DNA from: CAG-390 sp045636385
GTDB lineage: Bacteria > Bacillota > Clostridia > Oscillospirales > CAG-272
Reading direction: 5' to 3'
NCBI GenBank assembly: GCA_045636385.1
Contig: JAZTXK010000058.1
Coordinates: 1-20,663 of the forward strand
Length of the DNA: 20,663 nt
The notes beneath the pieces were generated by a model. That model was not told the origin of the DNA and did not search any database. It worked only from the letters and a program-made list of their open reading frames with translations. The position numbers and the translations under genes were made by a program. Every line of letters begins with the position of its first letter. The first letter of the stretch is position 1. Shown here piece after piece: positions 6,753-15,164 of the stretch.

Positions 6753-7301
6753 TTAGTGTGAGTATACTTCTTCTTTAAGCACTCCGATGAAGGGCAGAGT
6801 GCGGTATTTTTCATCGTAATCAAGACCGTAACCGACGACGAATTCATCGGGAATGATCTTACCGACATAGTCGGGCTCGAATTCAACGACGCGGCGGTCG
6901 GGCTTGTCGAGCATGGTGCAGGTTTTTACGCTTCTTGCGCCAGCGAGCTTGAGGTATTCAACGAGATAAGAGAGTGTACGTCCGCTGTCGATGATATCCT
7001 CGATAACGAGAATGTCGAGGTTGGCGAGATCGGAGCGGTGGAGGTCGAGCATAATATTAATCTTACCCGAGGATGCGGTTCCGCTACCGTAGGAGGAAAC
7101 CTTCATAAAGTCGATCTCAACGGGGCGTTCGATCTTTTTCATAAGATCGCCCATAAAGACGACGCTTCCCTTGAGAATACAGAGAAGGAGGAGACCCTTT
7201 GAGCGGTCGGAATAATCGCGGTCGATCTCTGCGGCGATGCGTGATACTGTGGTGTCTATTTCAGCCTCGGAGACGAGGGTGTAAGCAATGTCGTTCTTCA
7301 T
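6753..7301 (-). CDS. hpt: Hypoxanthine phosphoribosyltransferase
   Basis: 182 residues. It transfers the phosphoribosyl group from PRPP to hypoxanthine (and usually guanine) in cytosolic purine salvage. The PRPP-binding motif ILVIEDIIDSGRT is at 97-109; KGSVVFMGDL (44-53) forms the loop after the first strand, and the GLDYDEKYR region near 160 closes the active site. Length and order fit the family. AAGGAG lies 6 nt before the ATG. The gene precedes ftsH by 21 nt, the classic tilS-hpt-ftsH order of Firmicutes, but here an esterase gene and 190 bp of hairpins separate it from tilS. A separate promoter in the AT-rich 7303-7360 stretch is possible but has no clear -35 box. Confidence 0.97.
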   Translation of the reverse strand: MKNDIAYTLVSEAEIDTTVSRIAAEIDRDYSDRSKGLLLLCILKGSVVFMGDLMKKIERPVEIDFMKVSSYGSGTASSGKINIMLDLHRSDLANLDILVIEDIIDSGRTLSYLVEYLKLAGARSVKTCTMLDKPDRRVVEFEPDYVGKIIPDEFVVGYGLDYDEKYRTLPFIGVLKEEVYSH

Positions 7302-7357
7302 TTTTTCTCCTTAATATAATATGTGCTTTTTATTGTTAGTAATATTTATTAAAATTT

Positions 7358-7388
7358 GTTTTTTCGGTGGCTTTGCCGACGAAAAAAC
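7358..7388. terminator. Hairpin between the esterase gene and hpt
   Basis: GTTTTTTCG (7358-7366) pairs with CGAAAAAAC (7380-7388), and the inner part TGGC/GCCG closes on a TTT loop with one mismatch. Bounded by T-runs on both strands, it may end the upstream transcript or be one unit of a repeat cluster. Confidence 0.55.
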
Positions 7389-7474
7389 ACCTTTCAGACG
7401 AGCCTTTGCGAGTCCGCGCGCGGAGGGGAGCTGCCAAAATTTTAATTTTGGCAAGCGGCGATGGGCGCGCGTAT
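7389..7474. repeat. Repeat-like block with hairpin between the esterase gene and hpt
   Basis: There is no coding sequence here. TGCCAAAATT (7432-7441) pairs with AATTTTGGCA (7444-7453). The flanks are GC-rich (CGCGCGCGG and GGGCGCGCG) and look like further mosaic repeat modules. Confidence 0.5.
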
Positions 7475-7501
7475 CACTTGTAAAACGCAGTTTTACAAGT
7501 G
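7475..7501. repeat. 27-nt perfect hairpin covering the esterase stop codon
   Basis: CACTTGTAAAAC (7475-7486) and GTTTTACAAGTG (7490-7501) surround GCA. On the - strand the right arm contains the final His-Leu codons and the TAA stop of the esterase gene, so the stop codon sits inside the stem. Confidence 0.8.
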
Positions 7502-8497
7502 GCTTTTTTCGATTTCCGCAATCACGCCCGCGGCGTATTCGGCAAAGCCGAGATCGTTCGGGTGGAGTCTGCCGTCCCAGAAGAATTCGGGACACTGCGG
7601 CATAAAGGGTCTGCCGTCGATGACGATGAAGCCGTTCTTTTCCGCGACCTCTTTGATGAACTCGCAAGCCTCGTCAAGGCTGCCCTCGTATTTCTGCTTG
7701 CCCGATTTTGCATCGGCGCGCCAGAGGGGAAGGATCGCGAATTTCTTGGCGTCGGAGTAAATGCGGCCCGCCTTTTCAAAGAAAGCCTCGCACTTGGGGT
7801 GGAATACCGCCTTCGGAGTGCCAGACCAGTCGTTCGTGCCGTATGCAACGGTCACGACGTCGGGGCGGTACGCGGTGTCCTCAAGGAGAATGTCGGGAAC
7901 GAATCTCTCGCCGCCGATTGCCTGATTGACGGTGTAGGCATCAAAATGGCTTGCGACGCGGTTGACGTAGGATTTCGATGCGAATGTGGCATCGTAGCCC
8001 TGAGTGATCGAATCGCCGAGGCAGAGAAGCTTCATTTTGTAATTGATGGGCGTAAGCGTTGCGCCGTCGTCGAGCTCAACGTTTGATAATTTTGCCGCCG
8101 CGAGGTTGGGGAGCCAGAGCGTGATGCGGTGCTCCTTGCCGTCGCGCGGGATGTAGTCGGAGACCTTGAGCGAGATGTGACCCCGCTTGATCCACGCCAC
8201 CTCCTCGCCGAGGTGCTTGCGGATTATGCCGTCGATGCAAACGTCGAAATAATAATAGGTGCGGCTTGATCCGTAGTCCACCGTAAAGTCGGTGTCAAAC
8301 CTATCGGAATCTGTCATAAAGTCGAGGCGGATGCTCGAGCTTGCTCTCGATTTGAGGCGAAAGCCTGCGTTGCCGCAGTTTTCGTAATATTCTCTTGCTT
8401 CCTTCTCAAAGCGGCAGAAGGTGAAGATGCCGTCGTTTTCGGTGATCTCGAGCGCACCTGCCGTTATTCTTTTTACGTCTTCAAGTGTAAGCTTCAT
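7493..8497 (-). CDS. SGNH/GDSL-family esterase with N-terminal beta domain
   Basis: 334 residues. Residues 1-150 look like an all-beta carbohydrate-binding or jelly-roll domain, as in CE2 and SsfX3-like esterases. The C-terminal SGNH domain has block I LGDSITQG (catalytic Ser163), an Asn/Gly block near 191-196, block III GTND (220-223, Asn222), and block V DGRLH (Asp308, His312). Such enzymes hydrolyse ester bonds, often acetyl groups on sugars, but the substrate here is unknown. There is no signal peptide, so it is cytosolic. GGAGG lies 6 nt before ATG 8497, and tilS ends 15 nt upstream, so it is cotranscribed with tilS. It interrupts the usual tilS-hpt adjacency. Its last codons lie in a perfect hairpin. 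Confidence 0.9.
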   Translation of the reverse strand: MKLTLEDVKRITAGALEITENDGIFTFCRFEKEAREYYENCGNAGFRLKSRASSSIRLDFMTDSDRFDTDFTVDYGSSRTYYYFDVCIDGIIRKHLGEEVAWIKRGHISLKVSDYIPRDGKEHRITLWLPNLAAAKLSNVELDDGATLTPINYKMKLLCLGDSITQGYDATFASKSYVNRVASHFDAYTVNQAIGGERFVPDILLEDTAYRPDVVTVAYGTNDWSGTPKAVFHPKCEAFFEKAGRIYSDAKKFAILPLWRADAKSGKQKYEGSLDEACEFIKEVAEKNGFIVIDGRPFMPQCPEFFWDGRLHPNDLGFAEYAAGVIAEIEKSHL

Positions 8498-8512
8498 TTA
8501 AGCCTCCAATTT

Positions 8513-9799
8513 TTAGTCAGTAAAGTCCGCCCATCCGTCGGCAACTCCGACGAAGGGCACCCAGACGATCTCGTCGCCCGCACATACGACGGGGAGGGAG
8601 CGTCTTTCCGAAAGCCCGATATGCGAGGCTTTCTCCGAGATCAGCTTTTTAACGCTTCTGTGCATACCGCCCTGAAGGATGCGATCACCCTCGCGGCGCG
8701 GCCGCGCGTAAAGCTGTCCTTTTATTGTATCAGCATTAATGAGAGCCGATGTTGATAAATTGTAAACTTGTGCGGAAATCTTTGTCAATTTGCCGTTAGC
8801 AAAGATCAACTTCCCGTGAGGAAAAGGATTTTCGCCCTCGCACAGCGCAATCTCCTCCCAAACGGGATAGACCGCGGTGTTCTTTTCTCTCGAATCCTTG
8901 CGGAAAACGATACGGTTGCCCGAGCATTCGGCTATGACCGAGCCGGGGAGCGTTACTGCGCCGTGTCTTTTTTTCGCGATCTCCAAAATACTCGCAATAT
9001 GAAACGCCTCGGGAGATGCGCCCGCGCGGTATACGCCGAGCGCGACCGCACGCGATGCGATGGGGCGGGGGAGATTTTCGAGAGTGTCGCAGACGAGCGC
9101 GTCCGCGTACCGCTCTGCCTCCGCGTCAAGATATTCCGCATCGAGCCGCGCGGCTTCGGTGAAGCGAGCAAACGCCGAAAGAAATTCGGGATTGATCGCG
9201 CGAAGCTCGGGGAGGATGTTTTTTCTCACGCGGTTGCGGGGGTAGGATACGTCAGAATTTGTGGAATCCGTCACGAAATCAAAGGAGTTTTCGCGGCAGA
9301 ATTTGATAATTTCTTCCTTTGAATATATAAGCAGAGGTCTTTGCACCTCGCCGAATGCGAGAGGGCGCGAAGGCGCGATCCCGCAAGCACCCGACGGCGT
9401 GCATCCGCGAGTCAGCGAGAGGATGAGAGTTTCGGCGTTGTCGTCGGCGTTATGAGCCGTGAGCAGAACCTCGATCGAGCCCCCGCGCATTACCTTTTCG
9501 AAAAAGTCGTAGCGCACGCGCCGCGCGGCTTCCTCGAGGCTTTCGCCTCTTTCCTTTGAAAGTCTCGGTACGTCGGCGCGGAGAAGATGGAATTCTACCG
9601 AATGCTTTTCGCAAAGCTCGCGGCAAAACTGCTCGTCGCGGTCGGCTTCTTCGCCTCGGATGCCGTGGTTTATATGCGCCGCGGCAAAATCGTATCCGCC
9701 GTCACGCAAAAGATGAAACAGACAGACCGAATCTGCGCCGCCTGAAAGCCCGAGGAGATATTTTTTGCCTCTGTCGAGTGAGAGGGTGGGAGTTTTCAT
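8513..9799 (-). CDS. tilS: tRNA(Ile)-lysidine synthetase
   Basis: 428 residues. It converts C34 of tRNA-Ile(CAU) to lysidine so that AUA is read as isoleucine; ATP and lysine are substrates. The PP-loop motif SGGADS is at 19-24, followed by NHGIRGEEADRDE, the TAHNADDNAET motif near 114-124, and RNRVRKN near 188-194. The C-terminal part carries the TilS substrate-binding domain (RPRREGD..GGMHRSVKKL). It starts only 3 nt after the dnaB stop and has no Shine-Dalgarno sequence, so translation probably depends on coupling to dnaB. It is essential in most bacteria. Confidence 0.96.
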   Translation of the reverse strand: MKTPTLSLDRGKKYLLGLSGGADSVCLFHLLRDGGYDFAAAHINHGIRGEEADRDEQFCRELCEKHSVEFHLLRADVPRLSKERGESLEEAARRVRYDFFEKVMRGGSIEVLLTAHNADDNAETLILSLTRGCTPSGACGIAPSRPLAFGEVQRPLLIYSKEEIIKFCRENSFDFVTDSTNSDVSYPRNRVRKNILPELRAINPEFLSAFARFTEAARLDAEYLDAEAERYADALVCDTLENLPRPIASRAVALGVYRAGASPEAFHIASILEIAKKRHGAVTLPGSVIAECSGNRIVFRKDSREKNTAVYPVWEEIALCEGENPFPHGKLIFANGKLTKISAQVYNLSTSALINADTIKGQLYARPRREGDRILQGGMHRSVKKLISEKASHIGLSERRSLPVVCAGDEIVWVPFVGVADGWADFTD

Positions 9800-9802
9800 A
9801 TT

Positions 9803-11200
9803 TTACATACCGGCAGGCGGCTCTGCGGGAAGCGGTGCGCCTCCTCCGGGAGCCCCGCCGTCGTCGCGCTTTTCGATCGAATAGAAGGTGGTGTAGCGTC
9901 CGATCCAGTTGAGATATACCGTACCCGTCGAGCCGTGGCGGTTCTTGGCTACGATGATCTCTGCGACGGGCGTTTGCGTAACGTCCGCCTTCTTCTTGTC
10001 GGTTTCCTGATAGTATTCGTCGCGGTAGATGAAGATAACGGTATCCGCGTCCTGCTCGATCGAGCCCGATTCACGAAGGTCGGAGAGCATCGGGCGCTTC
10101 GAGGTACGTCCCTCGGTTCCTCGAGAGAGCTGAGAGCAGCAGATGATCGGAACGTGAAGCTCCTTAGCCATAAGCTTGAGGTTACGCGAGATATCCGCAA
10201 CCTCGTTTACACGGTTGTCGGTGTGCTTATCGCCCTGCATAAGCTGGAGGTAGTCGATAACGACAAGACCGATCTTGCCCTCGCGGCGGAGCTTTGCCTT
10301 CATACCCGAGGCGGTGATGTTTGCGGTATCGTCGATGAGGACGTTTACTCCCGCCAGGTCAACGACCGAGTTCGCAAGCTTCTGCCAGTCCTCGCGCGAA
10401 AGGCGGCCGGTACGCATATTGTAGCTGTCTACCATAGCGTAGGAGGAGAGCATACGCTGAACGAGCTGTTCAGCGGACATTTCGAGAGAGAAGATGGCGA
10501 CCTTTTCCTTGGTTCTTCTCGCGTAGTTGAGCGCGATATTAAGACAGAAGGAGGTCTTGCCCATACCGGGACGCGCACCGACGAGCACAAGGTCACTCTG
10601 ACCGATGCCCGCGAGGGTGGTGTCAAGGTCGCCGTAGCCGGTCTGGATACCGTCGAAGGCGTTGGGGTCGTCGTAGAGGATCGAGAGATTACGGAAGATC
10701 TGCTCGAGCATTGCGGTCATCGTTACGAATCCGCGCGTATCTCTGCCCATAGCGATCTCGGACATCTGCGCGGCGGCGTATTCGATAAGCTCTCCGACGT
10801 TTTCCTGCTCGGAATAAGCGCGTTCGCTGATATTTCCGCAGGTCTCGATAAGACGGCGCATAAGGCTCTTTTCGATAACTATGCGCGCGTAGTCCTTGAT
10901 GTTGAGCGCGTTCGGAACCGCATCAGCGAGAGTTTTGAGGTAGATCTCAGCCTCGTCGCGGCGGTATACGTTATCCTTTTCGAGCACGTCGAGAAGAGTG
11001 ACGTGGTCGATATCGTGGTTGAGAAGCGAGAGCTGCTTCATTGCCGCGTAGATCTGGCGGTGCTCCGAAAGGTGGAAATCCTCGGGGCGAACGGTATCCG
11101 AGATCTGCGAAAGCGCGGGCGGGTCGATCAGTATCGAGCCGAGAAGAGCCTGCTCCGCAAGCATCGAAAAGGGAAGCTTTTTAATAATGTCCTGATTCAT
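9803..11200 (-). CDS. dnaB: Replicative DNA helicase DnaB
   Basis: 465 residues; hexameric 5'-3' helicase of the replication fork (DnaC in Bacillus naming). N-terminal helical domain at 8-105, linker helix at about 150-175, then a RecA-like motor with Walker A GARPGMGKTS (208-217), FSLEMS (237-242), the strand LVVIDYLQLM (312-321), SQLSRG (356-361) and the Arg-finger-type region near 390-425. There is no intein. The C-terminal about 20 residues are Gly/Pro-rich and variable. AAAGGG precedes the start by about 9 nt. rplI lies 24 nt upstream, as in the yybS-gdpP-rplI-dnaB order of Firmicutes. Confidence 0.98.
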   Translation of the reverse strand: MNQDIIKKLPFSMLAEQALLGSILIDPPALSQISDTVRPEDFHLSEHRQIYAAMKQLSLLNHDIDHVTLLDVLEKDNVYRRDEAEIYLKTLADAVPNALNIKDYARIVIEKSLMRRLIETCGNISERAYSEQENVGELIEYAAAQMSEIAMGRDTRGFVTMTAMLEQIFRNLSILYDDPNAFDGIQTGYGDLDTTLAGIGQSDLVLVGARPGMGKTSFCLNIALNYARRTKEKVAIFSLEMSAEQLVQRMLSSYAMVDSYNMRTGRLSREDWQKLANSVVDLAGVNVLIDDTANITASGMKAKLRREGKIGLVVIDYLQLMQGDKHTDNRVNEVADISRNLKLMAKELHVPIICCSQLSRGTEGRTSKRPMLSDLRESGSIEQDADTVIFIYRDEYYQETDKKKADVTQTPVAEIIVAKNRHGSTGTVYLNWIGRYTTFYSIEKRDDGGAPGGGAPLPAEPPAGM

Positions 11201-11224
11201 TTGAAAGTCCCTTTGAGGTTTTTA

Positions 11225-11671
11225 TTACTTTTTGCAAACGAGAACGTTGATCTTCGCTACGACATCGGTGTAGAGCTTTGCCTCAACGGTATAGTTGCCG
11301 TAAGAGCGAATGGGATGATCCAGGTTCATCTTGCGGCGGTCAATATCGATGCCGTGCTGTGCCTTGAGTGCCTCGGCGATATCCTTTGCGGTGATAGAGC
11401 CGTAGAGCTTTTCGTCAGCTCCGCAGGCAACGGGGATCTTTACGAGAACCTCTGTGAGCTTCGCTGCGATCTCCTGTGCCGCCGCGCGCTCGGTCTCGAT
11501 CTTATGAAGTCTGGAGGCTTCTTTGTTCTTTGCCTCGTTTAATGCTTTTGCATCTGCGATGATGGCGAGCTTGCGCGCGAGGAGGAAGTTGCGGGCGTAG
11601 CCGTCCGAAACCTCGATGATGTCGCCCTTTTTGCCCTGTGCCTTTACGTCCTGTGTAAGAATTACTTTCAT
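11225..11671 (-). CDS. rplI: 50S ribosomal protein L9
   Basis: 148 residues. The L9 signature GKKGDIIEVSDGYARNFLL spans about 13-31, followed by the long connecting helix (KALNEAKNKEASRLHK) and the C-terminal rRNA-binding domain. It binds 23S rRNA near the L1 stalk and helps keep frame. AAGGAG lies about 11 nt before the ATG. It sits between gdpP (31-nt gap) and dnaB. Confidence 0.98.
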   Translation of the reverse strand: MKVILTQDVKAQGKKGDIIEVSDGYARNFLLARKLAIIADAKALNEAKNKEASRLHKIETERAAAQEIAAKLTEVLVKIPVACGADEKLYGSITAKDIAEALKAQHGIDIDRRKMNLDHPIRSYGNYTVEAKLYTDVVAKINVLVCKK

Positions 11672-11702
11672 TGGTTTATATTCTCCTTGTGATATTATTC
11701 AA

Positions 11703-13727
11703 TCAGTTGTCCTCGCTGTCGAGGTAGGTGTCGATAGCTTCCTTGAGATTCTCGATCACCTCGCGAGAGGTTGAGTTCTTGATCTGTGCGCCTGCGGAAT
11801 CGTAGTGTCCTCCGCCGCCGAGCTTTTCAATAATGAGCTGTACGTTTATCTTGCCGTTTGAACGCGCCGAGATGACTATCGAATCGTCGGTGCGGATAAG
11901 CACGAAGGATGCGTCGATATTTTGTACGGTCAGAAGCGTGTCTGCGGTCTTCGATGCGGCGATTCGGTCGTCCGAGCTTCCGTCGCCCTCATGTACGGTT
12001 ATTGCGATACGTTCGCGGTAGAGACGAACCTCGCTGCCGAGCTTTGCTTCGGTCATAAAGCTGTCAAGGTCGGCAAAGAAGAAGGTTCGCGCGAATTCGG
12101 GATCCGCGCCCATACCGCGCAGATAAAGTGCCGCGGAGAAGGTGCGCTCCGACGTGGTTCGCGTGAAATTCTTTGTGTCGAGCATAATGCCCGAGAGAAG
12201 GAGATTTGCCTCGTGGCGCGAGAGCTTGGCGTTGCCGGCAGCCTCGCCCATTGCGGCGATCTCGATGATCTCGCTGACGAGCTCGCTCGCCGAGGACGCC
12301 GAGGGCTCGATGTAAGCGATAAGAGGTTCTCTGTCAAACTCCGCGATCTTGCGGTGATGGTCGATGATGATCATGTTGTAAACGCCCGACACGATCTCGG
12401 GTGCCTCAACGATGTTCAGATTGTTTACGTCCGAGAGGATGAGAAGCGTATCCGAGCGGATGAGGTCGAGTCCGCGCGCCGTGCCGATGAAAATATCCTC
12501 GTATTCGGGATGAGCCTCAAGAAGCTTCGCCGTCGAACGCTCGTAGTTGGAATTTTGCTTATCCATAACGATCTTGACGTTAGGATTATAGCTCAGCGCA
12601 AGGCGCGCGATTCCGACCGCCGAGCCGATCGAGTCAAAGTCGGGGGTGCGGTGACCCATTATCAGCACGTTTCCGGCTGACGTGATATGCTCGATGAGCT
12701 TATCCGTGATAACGCGCGAGCGTATCTTGGTTCGCTTTTGCTTGATCTTGGTCTTGCCGCCGAAGAATTCGATTCCGCTGTCGGTGCGGACAGCCGCCTG
12801 GTCGCCGCCTCTCTGAAGCGCGGTTTCAAGCGCCGAGAGAGCATTTCTGTTTCGCTCCTCGAGGTCTGTGCCCGCGTTGCTGACGCCCATGGAGATCGTG
12901 ACCGACATGCCTCCGTCGCCGAAATGAACGTCGCGGACGCGGTCGAGAATATCAAAGTGGCTTTCAATACAGCCGGGGAGTCGGTTTTTGGGGAATACCG
13001 CCAGGTATTTTTCGCGGTCGTATTCGCGGAGAAGACCGCCGACGGAGAGCGCCCAATCGGTGATGATCTCCTCGACCTGCGCCGCAGCTTCTCTGTATGA
13101 TCCCTTGACGTACTGCGTTAGTTCCTCAAGGTTATCGACGGTGATGTATGCGAAAACGGGGCTTTCCGAGTCGACCTTTTCCTCAAGAGCTTCGATCTCG
13201 GAGCGATCCTCAAGGGTGGTCATCCAATAATCGCGGTCGTGAGCCTCCATAAGGTAGGCGTAGGTGTAGAACTTTTTATCCGAAACCGTAACGATCTTTC
13301 TGCCGGTCGCGGTGATGATCTCGCTCATCGGCACACCCGAAATCACGGAAAAGTTCTTTCCCGAAATAGCCATTTGGTTTGAGGCGCCGCAGAGCTCGAG
13401 CATTTTCTTGTTCGCCCAGAGGATCTTTCCCTCGGCGGTGGTCACAACGGAGGGGAAATCCACCTCGCGAACGACCTCGCTGATAAGGTGCTCAAGCGAT
13501 TTTGCGGTCTCCTCGGTCTTGAGCTTTTTATGGGCGAGGTAAGCGAAATAACAGATCAAAGCCTCGAAGACGAGGAAAACGAGGATGAAAACGAGTGCGA
13601 TCAGTATTACGGGTATCTCGGTCAGCGCCGCTGCGATGATGGCGAATACAAGGAGGACGAGTCCTGTCCCTGCGCTCATCAGCGTCAGATCAAACGAGCT
13701 GATATCGTAATTTTTGTTTGAAGACAT
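11703..13727 (-). CDS. gdpP: c-di-AMP phosphodiesterase GdpP (DHH/DHHA1)
   Basis: 674 residues. Two N-terminal helices (about 15-37 and 38-65) anchor it in the membrane. A PAS-like domain (about 80-175) and a degenerate GGDEF domain (about 180-330), which has lost the GGDEF loop, follow. The DHH part has GHRTPDFDS (His359, Asp363, Asp365), Asp433 and DHH (456-458); the DHHA1 part ends with GGGGH (637-641). All metal ligands expected for cleavage of c-di-AMP to pApA are visible. It controls c-di-AMP, hence osmolyte and K+ uptake and wall stress. AAAGGAG lies 9 nt before the ATG; yybS ends 15 nt upstream. The protein is complete and close to the usual 650-660 residues. Confidence 0.95.
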   Translation of the reverse strand: MSSNKNYDISSFDLTLMSAGTGLVLLVFAIIAAALTEIPVILIALVFILVFLVFEALICYFAYLAHKKLKTEETAKSLEHLISEVVREVDFPSVVTTAEGKILWANKKMLELCGASNQMAISGKNFSVISGVPMSEIITATGRKIVTVSDKKFYTYAYLMEAHDRDYWMTTLEDRSEIEALEEKVDSESPVFAYITVDNLEELTQYVKGSYREAAAQVEEIITDWALSVGGLLREYDREKYLAVFPKNRLPGCIESHFDILDRVRDVHFGDGGMSVTISMGVSNAGTDLEERNRNALSALETALQRGGDQAAVRTDSGIEFFGGKTKIKQKRTKIRSRVITDKLIEHITSAGNVLIMGHRTPDFDSIGSAVGIARLALSYNPNVKIVMDKQNSNYERSTAKLLEAHPEYEDIFIGTARGLDLIRSDTLLILSDVNNLNIVEAPEIVSGVYNMIIIDHHRKIAEFDREPLIAYIEPSASSASELVSEIIEIAAMGEAAGNAKLSRHEANLLLSGIMLDTKNFTRTTSERTFSAALYLRGMGADPEFARTFFFADLDSFMTEAKLGSEVRLYRERIAITVHEGDGSSDDRIAASKTADTLLTVQNIDASFVLIRTDDSIVISARSNGKINVQLIIEKLGGGGHYDSAGAQIKNSTSREVIENLKEAIDTYLDSEDN

Positions 13728-13742
13728 CGGATGGGTGCTCCT

Positions 13743-14879
13743 TTATCTGTTTATTTTGGACTTGATCTTTTTTGCGAGTGCGGAGTAGAAGGGCATCAGC
13801 GATTTTGCCGTGCCGAGCGACATGAAGAAGGCGAAGGCGAGCGAGGATGCGATAAAGAATATTATCGCGATCGTCACGCCCGCGACCTTTCGGCGTGCGG
13901 GAAGGTTTACGAAAAGCTTATTTATAAGGAACGAGTGCGCGGTCTGTATGCCGAGCAGAGTAAAGGGAAGCGCGAGAGCAACGACTACGTTGTCGCAAAC
14001 TGCCGCCCACATCTCGAACTCTCCGCCCTCGAGCGAGAATGCCGCCGAGAGGAAGAAGCAGGCAAGGAATACGAATCCGTTGACGGGCGAGAGGGAGAGG
14101 GTGCGCATTTCGTCGGGGATCTCCTCGCCGAGTCCCGAGGAGTTGAGGAACGAAACCGTCAGCGAAGCCGCGAGATAGCAGATCGCGGAGATCACCGTGA
14201 AGAGCATCGCGGGCAGGATATTTACAAGGTAAGCCGCGATCATTTCCGCAACGCTTTCCTCGATGATGAAGATCTGTCCGTTGAGATCATTGATGCTCAG
14301 ATAGAGGTCGGTAATGTAGGTGCGGACGCTGTCGCCGACCGAGGCGAGATCACCGCCGAGTGCGATGAATATCGCAACGCCGCCGGCAGAGAGAAGCGCG
14401 GCTGAAATTCCGGAGGTCGCGCCTATGCCGTAGCGCGGGAGCATGAGCGCGAAGAGAAATCCGAAAAGAACGCAAACGAGCGTTATGAGTGCCGCAACCG
14501 GACCGAGCAGATATGCGCCGCAGGCGTAGGCAACGACAGCCGCGCAGAGCGCGAAATACCATCTGCCGACAAGGGTGAGGTAAGCAGTCGCCGCAACTGC
14601 GAAGATCGCGCCGACGTAGAGTGCGGGAAGGGAAAGGCTTCCCGTAGCCATCAGCTCAAGAAGCGCGGGCAGAAGGATTCCGCAAACGGGAAGGATGTCG
14701 CGCGCGGTCATAAAGATGAGCGCGGCGGCAACGAAAAGGGCAATCCCGCAGAAGACCGGCACCTCAAAAAAGAGAGGCGTCAGTGTGCAGATGAGGATGG
14801 CGACCGAAAAGATCAGCACGAGCGCCGTCCTCGGCTTGTAGCTGCCGAATATTCTGTTTTCGCTTTTGATGTTTTCCAT
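13743..14879 (-). CDS. YybS-family (DUF2232) membrane protein
   Basis: 378 residues, very hydrophobic, with about eight to nine predicted helices, a longer soluble loop at about 190-215 and a basic C-terminus (AKKIKSKINR). The family is recognised mainly from position: yybS precedes gdpP, rplI and dnaB in Bacillus and many Clostridia. The family resembles S-component-like or ECF-type membrane proteins and its function is not known. It is the first gene of the - strand operon: a promoter lies at 14919-14947, and TTGGAG is about 12 nt before the ATG. It is somewhat longer than the Bacillus protein, mainly at the N-terminal end. Confidence 0.8.
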   Translation of the reverse strand: MENIKSENRIFGSYKPRTALVLIFSVAILICTLTPLFFEVPVFCGIALFVAAALIFMTARDILPVCGILLPALLELMATGSLSLPALYVGAIFAVAATAYLTLVGRWYFALCAAVVAYACGAYLLGPVAALITLVCVLFGFLFALMLPRYGIGATSGISAALLSAGGVAIFIALGGDLASVGDSVRTYITDLYLSINDLNGQIFIIEESVAEMIAAYLVNILPAMLFTVISAICYLAASLTVSFLNSSGLGEEIPDEMRTLSLSPVNGFVFLACFFLSAAFSLEGGEFEMWAAVCDNVVVALALPFTLLGIQTAHSFLINKLFVNLPARRKVAGVTIAIIFFIASSLAFAFFMSLGTAKSLMPFYSALAKKIKSKINR

Positions 14880-14918
14880 AAGCGATATTACTCCAATTAT
14901 ATAATATTACATTATAAT

Positions 14919-14947
14919 ATTGTATCATATTTTTTTATATTTGTAAA
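14919..14947 (-). promoter_or_regulatory. Promoter of the yybS-gdpP-rplI-dnaB operon
   Basis: On the - strand: TTTACA (14947-14942), 17-bp spacer, TACAAT (14924-14919) preceded by TGA (extended -10). The predicted leader is about 33 nt. It diverges from the nusA-operon promoter about 100 bp away. The intervening 14948-15046 is AT-rich, with no ORF or hairpin that I can support. Confidence 0.8.
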
Positions 14948-15049
14948 TAGTAAAATATTGAATATGGGATGAATTTTGAGTGAAAGTATAAGAAATAAAG
15001 AAAAAGATATAAAAACTTTGAAAATAAAGGGATTTTTTTCATAAACCTA

Positions 15050-15078
15050 TTGCATTTTTCGGATTCTTGTGATATAAT
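15050..15078 (+). promoter_or_regulatory. Promoter of the rimP-nusA-infB operon
   Basis: TTGCAT (15050-15055), 17-bp spacer, TATAAT (15073-15078), with TGTGA just before the -10 (extended). The -35 region CCTATTGCATTTT is nearly identical to that of the deacetylase promoter. Confidence 0.85.
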
Positions 15079-15101
15079 ATGTATGTACGTATTAGAGAGA
15101 C

Positions 15102-15134
15102 TGAGAGTGGGCGCCAAGTCCACTCTCATTTTCT
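15102..15134 (+). promoter_or_regulatory. Leader hairpin, possible attenuator of the nusA operon
   Basis: TGAGAGTGG (15102-15110) pairs perfectly with CCACTCTCA (15120-15128) around a 9-nt loop that itself contains GCGCC; TTTTCT follows. It lies about 17 nt after the predicted transcription start and 36 nt before the first start codon. It has the form of a weak intrinsic terminator, placed where NusA autocontrol of its operon could act. Confidence 0.65.
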
Positions 15135-15164
15135 CGAATGGATATTTTTGTCGGAGGTGTTGTT

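Noticed and set aside
9935..11542. 535-codon open frame antisense to dnaB and rplI
   Set aside because: It spans two clear genes on the other strand; this is a shadow of biased codon use.
14948..15046. Replication origin or DnaA box cluster in the AT-rich divergent gap
   Set aside because: No clear TTATCCACA-type boxes; the AT-richness is explained by two divergent promoters.
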